A DNA stretch of 26,643 nucleotides from an uncultured Eubacteriales bacterium. GTDB taxonomy: Bacteria > Bacillota_A > Clostridia > Oscillospirales > Oscillospiraceae. Under the pieces are notes generated by a model that was not told the DNA's origin, ran no database searches, and saw nothing but the letters and a program-made list of their open reading frames with translations. The translations under genes were made by a program, and so were the position numbers. Numbering within the stretch: the stretch's first letter is position 1; each line of letters opens with the position of its first letter. The stretch is taken from contig ONPY01000026.1 of assembly GCA_900319835.1 (NCBI GenBank), positions 1 to 26,643 of the forward strand, written 5' to 3'. Shown piece by piece: positions 6,055 to 14,388 of this stretch.

Positions 6055-6900
6055 ATGAGGAAACTGCTTGTTCTGCTGCTGGCGCTGCTGCTGGCGCTGT
6101 CCGCCGCAGCCTGCGGAAAGGAAGAGGAGCTGGAGCCCTGGACCATGCCCGAGGTGGACACCAGGCCCACCCCCGTGCGAACCCCCGTACCCACCTTCGG
6201 CGGCGGCAATCCCGAGAGCTTCGTGTGGAATGAAGTGGAGTTTCTCAACATGGCGCTGCCCGGGGCCGACCCCGCGAGCATCCAGGAGAAGCACACTCAC
6301 AGGCAGGCCCTGGCGCTGTTCCCGTACAACTTCCTGCCCGCGTCCATCTTTGGCGAGAGCTACTCGAAGTACGAAAAGCTCACCCTGAAGAAGACCGAGC
6401 ACGAGGTGATGCTGGATGAGGCGGGGCAGCTTGCCGAGCACGCGTATGTAGAGTTTGTCTATCTGCCCAAGAGCGGCAAGGCGGACGAGGGGCTCTATGT
6501 TCAGGCGGAGCTCTGCTCCTATGACGCGGCCCGCGAGATCTACGGCGGGACCTATCCCCACCTGATTTTGCCGGAGGAGACCCGGCTGCGGCGCTCGGTC
6601 TACTACCTGCGGGAGTTTGTTCTGCTCCGGGTGGGCGAGCAGCGGGCCGCCCAGTTCATGCGCCTGACCCCCGCCTCCTACTTCAACGATGCCCGCGCCG
6701 CCATGTCCGCCGCGGAGGAAAACGGGGAGATATACATCCCCGCCCGCCAGGTGTTCCTGACCGTGACCTGCGGCGTGCAGATGAGCGACGAGGCGTTCAC
6801 CGCCGCGGTCTGCGATCTGCTGACCTTCTCCGACGGCAGCGAGATCGTGACCCCGGAGCCCAGCCGCCTGCCGGTGTTCGGTGAAAAGGGAGCGGCGTAG
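6055..6900 (+). CDS. Putative secreted lipoprotein of unknown function
   Basis: A 281-residue protein. It opens with a lipoprotein-type signal peptide: MRK, a leucine-rich hydrophobic stretch (4-17), then LSAAAC with Cys20 as the likely lipidated residue, although the -3 position is Ala rather than Leu. A Pro/Thr-rich linker (about 32-50, with VDTRPTPVRTPVPTFGGG) follows and then an extracellular domain of about 230 residues that I do not recognise. The start at 6055 is set by AGGAAGAGG upstream and by the signal peptide; a longer open frame upstream is a read-through of the ymxH region. It has its own promoter and is followed by a hairpin-rich gap before hflX. Location at the outer face of the cell membrane is inferred from the signal. 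Confidence 0.75.
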   Translation: MRKLLVLLLALLLALSAAACGKEEELEPWTMPEVDTRPTPVRTPVPTFGGGNPESFVWNEVEFLNMALPGADPASIQEKHTHRQALALFPYNFLPASIFGESYSKYEKLTLKKTEHEVMLDEAGQLAEHAYVEFVYLPKSGKADEGLYVQAELCSYDAAREIYGGTYPHLILPEETRLRRSVYYLREFVLLRVGEQRAAQFMRLTPASYFNDARAAMSAAEENGEIYIPARQVFLTVTCGVQMSDEAFTAAVCDLLTFSDGSEIVTPEPSRLPVFGEKGAA

Positions 6901-6901
6901 C

Positions 6902-7050
6902 TTCGTTTCAAAGGCCTTGGCCTTTGAAACGAGTTTTGCACCCCGCTGCGCGCACTCGCTTGCGCTCGCACACTTGCGGGGCGAGATGTGTTTTTTGCGA
7001 GGTACACGCCCTCGCAAAAAACAGATTGGAATTCTTTCGCTGGCGCGAAA
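6902..7050. repeat. Hairpin-rich intergenic element between the lipoprotein and hflX
   Basis: Three or more strong inverted repeats are packed into the 162-base gap: a perfect 12-bp stem with 4-base loop (6904-6915 and 6920-6931), an outer CCCCGC/GCGGGG pair (6941-6946 and 6976-6981) around a CTCGC-rich stretch, a perfect 13-bp stem (6990-7002 and 7010-7022), and TTTCGC/GCGAAA next to the hflX ribosome binding site. The first could end transcription of the lipoprotein gene. No gene or convincing promoter is seen here. Confidence 0.6.
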
Positions 7051-7062
7051 AAAGAGGTATTT

Positions 7063-8361
7063 ATGCAGCAGACTGAAACGAAAAGAGAACGGGCGATTCT
7101 GGCGGGGCTCTCCGCCTCCAGCATGGACGAGCACGAGCGCTCCACCGATGTGTCCATGGAGGAGCTGGCCGCCCTGGTGGAGACCGCCGGGGGCGAGACC
7201 GTGGCCATGCTGGTCCAGACCCGCCCCAGTCCCGACCCCAGGAGCTTCATCGGCGACGGCAAGGTACAGGAGATGAAGGAGCTCATCGAACACCACGAGT
7301 GTGATCTCGCGGTCTTTGACAATGAGCTCTCACCCTCCCAGATGCGGGTCTTGTCCGAGGAGTTGGGCGTCAAGGTGCTGGACCGCTCCGGCCTGATCCT
7401 GGACATCTTTGCCCAGCGGGCGCGGACAAGAGAGGGCCAGCTGCAGGTGGAGCTTGCGCAGTACAAGTACCTGCTGCCCAGGCTCACCGGCATGTGGACG
7501 CACCTGGTGCGGCAGACCGCCTCCGGCGGCTCCTCGCCCATCGGCACGCGCGGCCCCGGCGAGACCCAGCTGGAGACCGACCGCCGCCACATCCGCCGCA
7601 AGATCCAGAAGCTGGAGGAGGAGCTGGCCCAGGTGCGCAAGGTGCGCTCCACCCAGCGCCGCCGCCGGGAGAAGAACGACATGCCCGTCGTGGCTCTGGT
7701 GGGCTACACCAACGCGGGCAAATCCACGCTTTTAAACTGCCTGACGGGCTCGGACATCCCGGCAAACGACCGGCTTTTTGACACACTCGACACCACCACC
7801 CGCCGCCTGCAGGTGGACGAACTGACCGAGGTCCTGCTGTCCGACACGGTGGGTTTTATCCGCAAGCTCCCCACCCATCTGATCGAGGCCTTCAAGGCCA
7901 CGCTGGAGGAGCTGCAGTACGCAGACGTGCTGCTGCACGTCATCGACATCTCCAGCCCCGAGTGGGTGGAGCAGGCCCGCGTGGTGGACGAGCTGATCGT
8001 CCAGCTCGGGGCGGAGCAGACCCCCTGCATCCGGGTCTACAACAAGTGCGACCGGTATTTCGGCATCCTGCCGCGGGGCGAGGATACGGTCTGCATCTCC
8101 GCCAAAAGCGGCGAGGGCGCGGCGGAGCTCATGGAGAAGCTCTCCCATATGCTGGACCGGGGCAAGCGCCGGGTACACCTGAAGATCCCCTATGCCGCGG
8201 CGGGGGTGCTGGACAGCCTGAACCGGGAGGGCGCGGTACTCAGCACCGCGTACACCGACGAGGGCATCGAGGCGGAGGCCATCGTGCCGCCGGAGCTCTT
8301 CGGCCGCATCAAGGTCTATATTCCGGGCTACACGGAACCGAAAGAGGACTGGGAGACATGA
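7063..8361 (+). CDS. hflX: HflX ribosome-associated GTPase
   Basis: A cytoplasmic GTPase of 432 residues that binds the 50S subunit and rescues or splits stalled ribosomes. The N-terminal HflX domain contains TRPSPDPRSFIGDGKVQEM and VFDNELSPSQMR; the glycine-rich linker IGTRGPGETQLETDRR is diagnostic. The G domain has G1 GYTNAGKS (214-221), G3 DTVGF (about 261), G4 NKCD (327-330) and G5 SAK (346-348). The C-terminal part ends near residue 432, the usual length for Firmicutes. ATG 7063 follows AAAGAGG; an upstream in-frame ATG at 6988 lies inside the hairpin element and is unlikely. The stop overlaps the start of the YigZ gene (ATGA), so the two are coupled. Confidence 0.95.
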   Translation: MQQTETKRERAILAGLSASSMDEHERSTDVSMEELAALVETAGGETVAMLVQTRPSPDPRSFIGDGKVQEMKELIEHHECDLAVFDNELSPSQMRVLSEELGVKVLDRSGLILDIFAQRARTREGQLQVELAQYKYLLPRLTGMWTHLVRQTASGGSSPIGTRGPGETQLETDRRHIRRKIQKLEEELAQVRKVRSTQRRRREKNDMPVVALVGYTNAGKSTLLNCLTGSDIPANDRLFDTLDTTTRRLQVDELTEVLLSDTVGFIRKLPTHLIEAFKATLEELQYADVLLHVIDISSPEWVEQARVVDELIVQLGAEQTPCIRVYNKCDRYFGILPRGEDTVCISAKSGEGAAELMEKLSHMLDRGKRRVHLKIPYAAAGVLDSLNREGAVLSTAYTDEGIEAEAIVPPELFGRIKVYIPGYTEPKEDWET

Positions 8362-8981
8362 GCGAATATCTCATACCCGCCGGCGCGGGGGAGGCGGAGT
8401 TCACCGAAAAGCGCTCCCGCTTTCTCGGCCACGTCCGCATGGTCGAGACCGAGGAAGAGGCCCGCGACTTCATCAACGAGATGAAGAAAAAATACTATGA
8501 CGCACGGCACAACTGCTGGTGCTACTCGATCCAGGGCGGGCCCGAGCGCTACAGCGACGACGGTGAGCCCCAGGGCAGCGCGGGCATCCCGATGCTGGAG
8601 GTGCTGCGCCGCCGCGGCGTGACGAACGCGGTCTGTGTGGTGACGCGGTATTTCGGCGGTGTGCTGCTGGGCACCGGGGGGCTGCTGCGCGCCTACACCA
8701 AAAGCACGGCCGACGCGCTGGACGCGGCGGGGCTTGCCGCGGTGCGCGCCTGGTCCGAGGCGGAGCTGGATTGCACCTACGGCCAGCTCGAAAGGCTCAA
8801 AACCGAGATCCTGAGCTTCGGGGCGCTGATCGCGGATGTGGAGTACGGCGCCGACGTGAGAGTACATGTGCTTGCGGCAAAGGAACAGACGCAGGCGCTG
8901 GCGGAGCGGCTTTTCGATCTGAGCGCCGGGAGCATCGTTTTGAAGGTCACGGGCGAAAGCTTCCGCGCCGTCAGAATCTGA
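8358..8981 (+). CDS. YigZ/IMPACT family protein
   Basis: A 207-residue protein of the UPF0029/YigZ family, related to eukaryotic IMPACT. The N-terminal domain shows KRSRFLGHVRMVETEEEA, ARHNCWCYSIQ, SDDGEPQGSAGIPMLEVL and TRYFGGVLLGTGGLLRAY, all hallmark segments; the C-terminal ferredoxin-like domain (about 135-207) is also present. The molecular role is not firmly known; eukaryotic IMPACT acts in translational control. Coupling to hflX by a 4-base overlap fits a ribosome-linked job, which is inference. Confidence 0.93.
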   Translation: MSEYLIPAGAGEAEFTEKRSRFLGHVRMVETEEEARDFINEMKKKYYDARHNCWCYSIQGGPERYSDDGEPQGSAGIPMLEVLRRRGVTNAVCVVTRYFGGVLLGTGGLLRAYTKSTADALDAAGLAAVRAWSEAELDCTYGQLERLKTEILSFGALIADVEYGADVRVHVLAAKEQTQALAERLFDLSAGSIVLKVTGESFRAVRI

Positions 8982-8987
8982 CAGAAC

Positions 8988-9016
8988 TTGCCATTTCTCT
9001 GCTTCTATGGTAAACT
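8988..9016 (+). promoter_or_regulatory. Possible sigma-A promoter for the Sel1-repeat lipoprotein gene
   Basis: TTGCCA (8988-8993) is followed after 17 bases by TAAACT (9011-9016), a weaker -10. It lies between the stop codon of the YigZ gene and the next start codon 48 bases downstream. Confidence 0.45.
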
Positions 9017-9063
9017 TCCCCATATAGCGAATCGTCAGGATTCGAGGAACAGGAGAGACGATC

Positions 9064-10089
9064 ATGAAAAAGAGTATCTTTTTGCTGCTGGCCCTGTCCA
9101 TGCTTTTGACCTTGTGCGCCTGTGGGGGCAGTTCAGAACCTGCAGCACCGGCCGCGGAACCCGCTCCCGCTGCCGCACCGGAGAAGGAGGCTGCTCCAGC
9201 CGCGCAGCCGGAGAGTGAAGCAGCACCCGCGGAGGAAACGGCGCAGATTGACGGGATTCTGGAGGAAGCCCGCATCGCCATCGAGAACGAGGATATCGAT
9301 CGGGTCCTTGAACTGCTGAATCCTCTGGTGGCAGCCGGCGATCCCCGGGCAAAACACCTGATGGGCAGGCTGTATGTGAAGCTCTGGAATCCCGAGGAGG
9401 GCCTGCCGCTGCTGGAGGAGGCCGCCGAAGCCGGTGTCGGCGAGGCATATGTGGATATGGGCCGTGCGTTTGAGAATGGCCTGGAAGGGGAACCGGACTA
9501 CGAACAGGCTGAGGAGTACTACGCCAAGGCTGCCGAAGCCGGCGTCATGTCCGCCTGTTACCGGCTCGGCGCGATGTACAACAGCCAGCGCCAGAACGGA
9601 CTGCATGATTTTGCCGCCTCGGAGCGTTGGTTCCTTCTGGGCGCTGAGCAGGAAGATCCCGACTGCCTGTACGGCCTGGGCAGGCTGTACGCCTACGGCG
9701 ACGCGTGGCAGGAAAACTACGGGCGTGATGCGGAAAAAGCGGTCTACTATCTGCAGAAGGCCGGCGAAAGGGGCGATGCGCTGAATATCCTGGGCGAGCT
9801 CTATGAGCACGGCGCGATCAGCAACGACTGGTCCTCTGCGGAGGACGGCAGTCTGACCGCCGAGACCACACTGGAGGCAGACCCGGTCAAAGCCCTGGAC
9901 TATTACAGACGTGCACTGGAATGCGAGAGTCCCTCGGAGATTGCGCTCATCAACCTGGTCAGTCTGGGCAAGGAGCTCCAGGAGGGCAGAGGGTTGGAAA
10001 TGAATGTAGAGTTGGCCGAGGAGGCATTCCGCATTGCGGCTGAGCACGGCAGCGAGGAAGCGCAGCAGCTTCTGCAGAGTGTGGCCTGA
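9064..10089 (+). CDS. Sel1-repeat (TPR-like) lipoprotein
   Basis: A 341-residue secreted lipoprotein. The signal peptide MKKSIFLLLALSMLLTLCAC ends in a lipobox with Cys20 as the lipid anchor. An Ala/Pro/Glu-rich low-complexity spacer (about 22-58) leads to a helical-repeat domain of Sel1 type: repeated blocks such as LMGRLYVKLWNPEEGLPLLEEAAEAG, YVDMGRAFENGLEGEPDYEQAEEYYAKAAEAG, LGAMYNSQ, GLGRLYAYGDA and LNILGELYEHGA. Sel1 repeats are protein-binding scaffolds, so a role in holding envelope or partner proteins is likely, with the partner unknown. The start follows AGGAGA at good spacing. A strong hairpin terminator follows at 10155-10192. Confidence 0.88.
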   Translation: MKKSIFLLLALSMLLTLCACGGSSEPAAPAAEPAPAAAPEKEAAPAAQPESEAAPAEETAQIDGILEEARIAIENEDIDRVLELLNPLVAAGDPRAKHLMGRLYVKLWNPEEGLPLLEEAAEAGVGEAYVDMGRAFENGLEGEPDYEQAEEYYAKAAEAGVMSACYRLGAMYNSQRQNGLHDFAASERWFLLGAEQEDPDCLYGLGRLYAYGDAWQENYGRDAEKAVYYLQKAGERGDALNILGELYEHGAISNDWSSAEDGSLTAETTLEADPVKALDYYRRALECESPSEIALINLVSLGKELQEGRGLEMNVELAEEAFRIAAEHGSEEAQQLLQSVA

Positions 10090-10154
10090 AAAGCGCCGCG
10101 GAAAAGAAAAACTTTTTTGAAAAAAATAAAGGGAAAACCGATTTCACGTCGTAT

Positions 10155-10192
10155 AAAGAGTAAGGGAAGCCTTTCTTCCCTTACTCTTTTTT
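10155..10192 (+). terminator. Strong hairpin terminator, or attenuator, just before dgt
   Basis: A perfect 15-bp stem (10155-10169 and 10175-10189, 5-base loop) ends in a run of six T (10187-10192). It follows the Sel1 lipoprotein gene but stands only 15 bases before the dgt start codon, leaving no room for a separate dgt promoter after it. Confidence 0.85.
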
Positions 10193-10207
10193 CGCGGGGG
10201 TGATCAC

Positions 10208-11212
10208 ATGTCCTGTCCGAGAGAAGAACGCGAGAAGCTGGAGCGTCTGATCGTCGGCTCATACGGCGTGCGCGCGGAGGACACGCGCGGGCGTCTCGTC
10301 CCGGAGCCGGAATGCAAGATCCGCACCTGCTTCCAGCGGGATGTGGACCGCATCACCCACTCCAAGTCCTTCCGCCGCCTGAAACATAAGACCCAGGTTT
10401 TCCTCCGGCCGGAGGGGGACCACTACCGCACCCGCCTGACCCACACCCTGGAGGTCACGCGCCTGGCCAGAACCGTGGCGCGGGCCCTGCGGCTCAACGA
10501 GGATCTGGCGGAGGCCATCGGCCTGGGCCACGATCTGGGCCACACGCCCTTCGGCCACGCGGGGGAGCGGGCGCTCAATGCCATCTATCCCGGCGGCTTC
10601 AAGCACTATGAGCAGAGTCTCAGGGTGGTGGACGTGCTGGAGAAGGAGGGCGAGGGGCTCAACCTCTGCTATGAGACCAGGATGGGCATCCTCAACCATA
10701 CCCACGGCGCCCCGGACGACACCCGGGAGGCCACCGCGGTGCGGCTCTGCGACCGCATCGCCTACATCAACCACGACCTGGACGACTCCATCCGGGCCGG
10801 CATCGTCAGGGCCGACTCCGTGCCGGAGTTGATCCGCACCCGCTGCGGGGACCGCAACGCCGCCCGCATCAACTCCCTCATCACCGATCTGATCGCCAAC
10901 AGCGGCGACGGGGTGCTGCGCATGTCGCCCGAGATGCAGGAGGCTTTTGACTTCTTCCACCGCTACATGTTCTCCGACGTCTACACCAACCCCGTCGCCA
11001 AGAGCGAGGAGGACAAGGTGCAGGGCATTCTGGAGAAGCTGTACGACTACTATGTCAAAAACCCGGAGCGTATGCCCCGGGAGATCCAGGCTATCGCCGA
11101 CCGTGAGGGGCGCGAGCGCGCCGCGGTGGACTATATCTCCGGCATGACCGACGGCTACGCCATGGAGAAATTCGGGGAGATCTACATACCGTTTGCCTGG
11201 ACCGTGAAATAA
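10208..11212 (+). CDS. dgt: dGTP triphosphohydrolase-like HD-domain dNTPase
   Basis: A 334-residue HD-superfamily enzyme that splits dNTPs into deoxynucleoside and triphosphate and so limits the dNTP pool. Hallmarks are RRLKHKTQVF, H79 in TRLTHTLEV, the H108-D109 pair in GLGHDLGHTPFGHAGE, the conserved Y/N segment FKHYEQSLRVVDVLE, and IAYINHDLDDSIRAG with a further metal-binding Asp. It is the shorter (about 330-340 residue) Firmicutes type; activity on other dNTPs is possible. The start follows GGGGGTGAT. It precedes dnaG and rpoD, an arrangement common in Clostridia that ties nucleotide supply to replication initiation. Confidence 0.93.
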   Translation: MSCPREEREKLERLIVGSYGVRAEDTRGRLVPEPECKIRTCFQRDVDRITHSKSFRRLKHKTQVFLRPEGDHYRTRLTHTLEVTRLARTVARALRLNEDLAEAIGLGHDLGHTPFGHAGERALNAIYPGGFKHYEQSLRVVDVLEKEGEGLNLCYETRMGILNHTHGAPDDTREATAVRLCDRIAYINHDLDDSIRAGIVRADSVPELIRTRCGDRNAARINSLITDLIANSGDGVLRMSPEMQEAFDFFHRYMFSDVYTNPVAKSEEDKVQGILEKLYDYYVKNPERMPREIQAIADREGRERAAVDYISGMTDGYAMEKFGEIYIPFAWTVK

Positions 11213-11214
11213 GG

Positions 11215-11307
11215 GTGGAGTTTGGAGCGTGAAATGTGGAGTGAAGGAGTCCGCTTCGCGGACAGATTCAAATTGTGCCGAAGGCACACCACAACTCCAC
11301 ACTCCAC
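11215..11307. repeat. Palindromic intergenic repeat inside the dgt-dnaG gap
   Basis: Two GTGGAGT units (11215-11221, 11236-11242) face two ACTCCAC units (11294-11300, 11301-11307) in inverted orientation. Between them are two small hairpins with 3-base loops: GTCCGC/GCGGAC (11249-11263) and TGTGCC/GGCACA (11274-11288). It fills the space between the dgt stop codon and the dnaG ribosome binding site. The layout resembles non-autonomous palindromic repeats seen in many Clostridial genomes. Confidence 0.7.
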
Positions 11308-11328
11308 ACTGAAAGAAGGTGAGAGACC

Positions 11329-13071
11329 GTGGCCTTTCCCGAAAAGTTCATACAGGAGCTCATCGACCGCTCGGACATCGTGGACGTGGTGTCGGGCTAT
11401 GTGCGGCTGACCAAGCGCAGCGGAGCCAATCAGTTCGGCCTCTGTCCCTTCCACAGTGAGAAGACGCCCTCCTTCTCCGTCTCGCCGGACAAGCAGATCT
11501 ACCACTGCTTCGGCTGCGGCAAGGGCGGCGGCGTCATCAGCTTCATCATGGAGATCGAAAACCTCTCCTACCCGGAGGCGGTGGCCTTCCTCGCCAAGCG
11601 CGCCGGGATGCAGATGCCCGAGGAGACCGACAGCTTTGAAAGCCGCAAGCGCGCGAGGATGCTGGCGGTCAACAAGGACGCGGCCCGCTGGTTTTACGCC
11701 CAGCTCTCCACGCCGGCGGGCGAGCCGGCCAGGGCCTACATCGCCAAACGCCGCATCTCGGGGGCCATGGTGAAAAACTTCGGTCTCGGCGCGGCGCCCG
11801 ACTCCTGGGACGGCCTGCGCAACGCCATGCGCGAAAAAGGCTACTCCGACCAGGAACTCTTTGACGCGGGGCTTGTCAAGCGCGGGAAAAAGGGCGGCTT
11901 TTACGACGCGTTCCGCAACCGCCTGATGTTCCCGGTCATCGACGTGCGCGGCAACGTCATCGGCTTTTCCGGGCGCATCCTGGGGGATGGAGAGCCCAAA
12001 TATCTCAACAGCCCCGAGACCCTGGTTTTCAACAAGAGCCGGAACCTTTTCGCCCTGAATCTGGCTAAAAAATCAAAAAACGGATATATCATCTTATCAG
12101 AGGGAAACATAGACGTGGTCTCCCTGCACCAGGCGGGCTTCGATTCGGCGGTGGCCTCTCTCGGCACTTCGCTGACGCCGGAGCAGGCCCGGCTCATCTC
12201 CCGCTATACCGGCGAGGTCATCATCGCCTACGACAGCGATGGCGCGGGCGTCAAGGCCTCCCAGCGGGCCATCGGCATCCTCGAAAAGCTGGACATCAAG
12301 GTGCGCATCCTGCGCATGAGCGGGTCCAAGGACCCGGACGAGTTCATCCAGAAGAAGGGACCCGAGGCCTTCCGCAAACTGATCGAGGATTCGGAGAACC
12401 AAGTCGACTATCAGCTCACCGCGATCCGGAGCAAGTATGATCTCTCGGTGGACGAGCAGAAGGTGGACTTCATCCGGGAGGCGAGCGACTTGCTTGCCAA
12501 AATGCCGGACGCGGTGCGGCGGCAGGTCTACGCCATGCGCGTGGCCGAGACCGCAGGGCTCAAGGGTGAGGTGGTGGCCGAGGATGTGGAGCGCCGCCAC
12601 AGGCGCCTGGTCCGCAGTACGCAGAGAAGTGAGCAGCGGGAGCAGACCCGGCCGGAGAAGCTGATGCAGCCGGTGGCCCGTCAGCTGCGCTACGAGGATC
12701 CGGAATCCGCCGCAGCGGAGGAGGGACTGATCCGTCTGCTGTACCTGGAGCCGGCCCTGATAAAAAGCGAGAATCTGCCGCTGGTGTCGGACTTCTCGGC
12801 CCCGGCGCTGGGGAAGATCTACGAGATCCTCTGCGCGAGACTGAGAAAGGGCGACGCGGTCAGCGCGGACATGCTCTCCGGGGAGTTGACGGGGGACGAG
12901 ATGAGCCTGCTCATCTCCCTGCTGCAGAAGCCGGAGAATCTCAGCCGCAGTAAACAGAGCGCGGCGGACTACATAGCAAAAATACGGGAAAGAAAAGAGC
13001 GCAGAGCAGGCGGCACCGACTTGCGGGCCCTGTCCGAGCAGCTGCGTAAAACGAAAGGATATGAGGGATAA
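11329..13071 (+). CDS. dnaG: DNA primase DnaG
   Basis: Primase makes RNA primers for DNA replication. The 580-residue protein has the N-terminal CHC2 zinc domain with C39, H42, C60 and C63 (CPFHSEKTPSF and HCFGCGKGG), a core with NRLMFPVIDVRGNVIGFSGR, and a TOPRIM fold with the catalytic Glu258 in SEGNIDVV and Asp302/Asp304 in DSDGAG. The C-terminal part (about 440-580) is helical and probably contacts the DnaB helicase. Translation starts at GTG 11329, set by AGAAGGTGAG upstream and by the normal N-terminal sequence AFPEKFIQELIDRSDIVDVV. It lies between dgt and rpoD. A short AT-rich stretch at 12066-12115, just before the TOPRIM Glu, differs in codon use from the rest. Confidence 0.97.
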   Translation: MAFPEKFIQELIDRSDIVDVVSGYVRLTKRSGANQFGLCPFHSEKTPSFSVSPDKQIYHCFGCGKGGGVISFIMEIENLSYPEAVAFLAKRAGMQMPEETDSFESRKRARMLAVNKDAARWFYAQLSTPAGEPARAYIAKRRISGAMVKNFGLGAAPDSWDGLRNAMREKGYSDQELFDAGLVKRGKKGGFYDAFRNRLMFPVIDVRGNVIGFSGRILGDGEPKYLNSPETLVFNKSRNLFALNLAKKSKNGYIILSEGNIDVVSLHQAGFDSAVASLGTSLTPEQARLISRYTGEVIIAYDSDGAGVKASQRAIGILEKLDIKVRILRMSGSKDPDEFIQKKGPEAFRKLIEDSENQVDYQLTAIRSKYDLSVDEQKVDFIREASDLLAKMPDAVRRQVYAMRVAETAGLKGEVVAEDVERRHRRLVRSTQRSEQREQTRPEKLMQPVARQLRYEDPESAAAEEGLIRLLYLEPALIKSENLPLVSDFSAPALGKIYEILCARLRKGDAVSADMLSGELTGDEMSLLISLLQKPENLSRSKQSAADYIAKIRERKERRAGGTDLRALSEQLRKTKGYEG

Positions 13072-14337
13072 ATGATGGCAGAAGACAATGTCTACACCGA
13101 ACAGGAACTGAGCAAGATGGCAGATGAGCTGCTCTCCGCCGCCGGAGAGACCGAACTGATCCCCGAGCCGCCCAAGACGAAAAAGAGCTCCCGCAAAAAG
13201 GAAGCCCAGGCCGAGGACACCCATGCCAAGACCCCGGAGGAGCGGCTGAACGAGCTGCTGGAAAAGGGCAAGAAGGCCGGCAAGCTCTCCGCCAAAGAGC
13301 TGGAGGTGCTGGAGGAACTGAATCTCGACGGCGAGGCCGTGGACAAATTCTATGAGACCCTGGAGAAAAACGGCATCGACATCGACGTGGGCAGCGACGA
13401 TCTTCTGCCGCCCCTGGACGAGGCCATGCCCGAGGCCGAGGACCTGGCCGAGATCGAGGAGGTCACCGACACCGATCTCACCGACACCGAAAGTCTCATG
13501 GACTCCTTCTCCACCGACGACCCCGTGCGCATGTATCTCAAGGAGATCGGCAAGGTGCCTCTGCTGACTCCGGAGGAGGAAATCGAACTGGCCAAGCAGA
13601 TGTCCGAAGGGAACGAGAACGCCAAGCACCGCATGACCGAGGCAAACCTCAGACTTGTGGTCTCCATCGCCAAGCGCTATGTGGGCCGCGGCATGCTGTT
13701 CCTGGACCTGATCCAGGAGGGCAATCTGGGTCTGATCAAGGCGGTTGAAAAGTTCGACTACACCAAGGGCTACAAGTTCTCCACCTACGCTACCTGGTGG
13801 ATCCGCCAGGCCATCACCCGCGCCATCGCGGACCAGGCGCGCACCATCCGCATCCCTGTGCACATGGTGGAGACCATCAACAAGACCATCCGCGTCTCCC
13901 GCCAGCTTCTGCAGGAGCTGGGCCACGACCCCTCCGCCGAGGAGATCGCCCGGGAGATGGACATGCCCGTCGACAAGGTGCGTGACATCCTCAAGATCGC
14001 CCAGGAGCCCGTCAGCCTCGAGACCCCCATCGGCGAGGAGGAGGACTCCCACCTGGGCGACTTCATCCCCGACGAGGACGCGTCCGAGCCCTCTGAGGCC
14101 GCCTCCTTCTCCCTGCTGCGCGAGCAGCTGGAGGAGGTGCTGGACACCCTGGCGCCGAGAGAGAAGAAGGTGCTGGAGCTGCGCTTCGGCATCGTGGACG
14201 GCCGCACCCGTACCCTGGAGGAAGTGGGCAAGGAGTTCAACGTCACCCGTGAGCGTATCCGCCAGATCGAGGCCAAGGCCCTGCGCAAGCTGCGCCACCC
14301 CAGCCGCTCCAAGAAGCTGCGCGATTTCCTGAACTAA
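13072..14337 (+). CDS. rpoD: Primary RNA polymerase sigma factor RpoD (sigma-A)
   Basis: The housekeeping sigma factor that directs RNA polymerase to TTGACA/TATAAT promoters. Of 421 residues, about 1-120 are an acidic and Lys-rich region 1.1. [17 protein letters not shown] is region 1.2. Region 2 (from about 193) has [38 protein letters not shown] and the promoter-melting [18 protein letters not shown]. Region 3 has [17 protein letters not shown], and region 4 ends with [20 protein letters not shown] (from about 391), which binds the -35. Two ATG codons in tandem (13072, 13075) follow GAGGG; the first directly follows the dnaG stop codon. It is the last gene of the dgt-dnaG-rpoD set. The promoters listed in this window fit its expected specificity. 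Confidence 0.98.
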   Translation: MMAEDNVYTEQELSKMADELLSAAGETELIPEPPKTKKSSRKKEAQAEDTHAKTPEERLNELLEKGKKAGKLSAKELEVLEELNLDGEAVDKFYETLEKNGIDIDVGSDDLLPPLDEAMPEAEDLAEIEEVTDTDLTDTESLMDSFSTDDPVRMYLKEIGKVPLLTPEEEIELAKQMSEGNENAKHRMTEANLRLVVSIAKRYVGRGMLFLDLIQEGNLGLIKAVEKFDYTKGYKFSTYATWWIRQAITRAIADQARTIRIPVHMVETINKTIRVSRQLLQELGHDPSAEEIAREMDMPVDKVRDILKIAQEPVSLETPIGEEEDSHLGDFIPDEDASEPSEAASFSLLREQLEEVLDTLAPREKKVLELRFGIVDGRTRTLEEVGKEFNVTRERIRQIEAKALRKLRHPSRSKKLRDFLN

Positions 14338-14340
14338 ACC

Positions 14341-14373
14341 AGAAAAGCCGGAAGGAACCTTTCGGCTTTTCTT
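14341..14373 (+). terminator. Hairpin terminator after rpoD, abutting the next ribosome binding site
   Basis: AGAAAAGCCG (14341-14350) pairs with CGGCTTTTCT (14363-14372), extended by GAAGG/CCTTT inside. The T-rich right arm and the following TTAT act as the tail. Its end is only about three bases from AAAGGAG of the aminotransferase gene, so no promoter fits between them. Confidence 0.7.
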
Positions 14374-14388
14374 ATAAAGGAGTACCAT

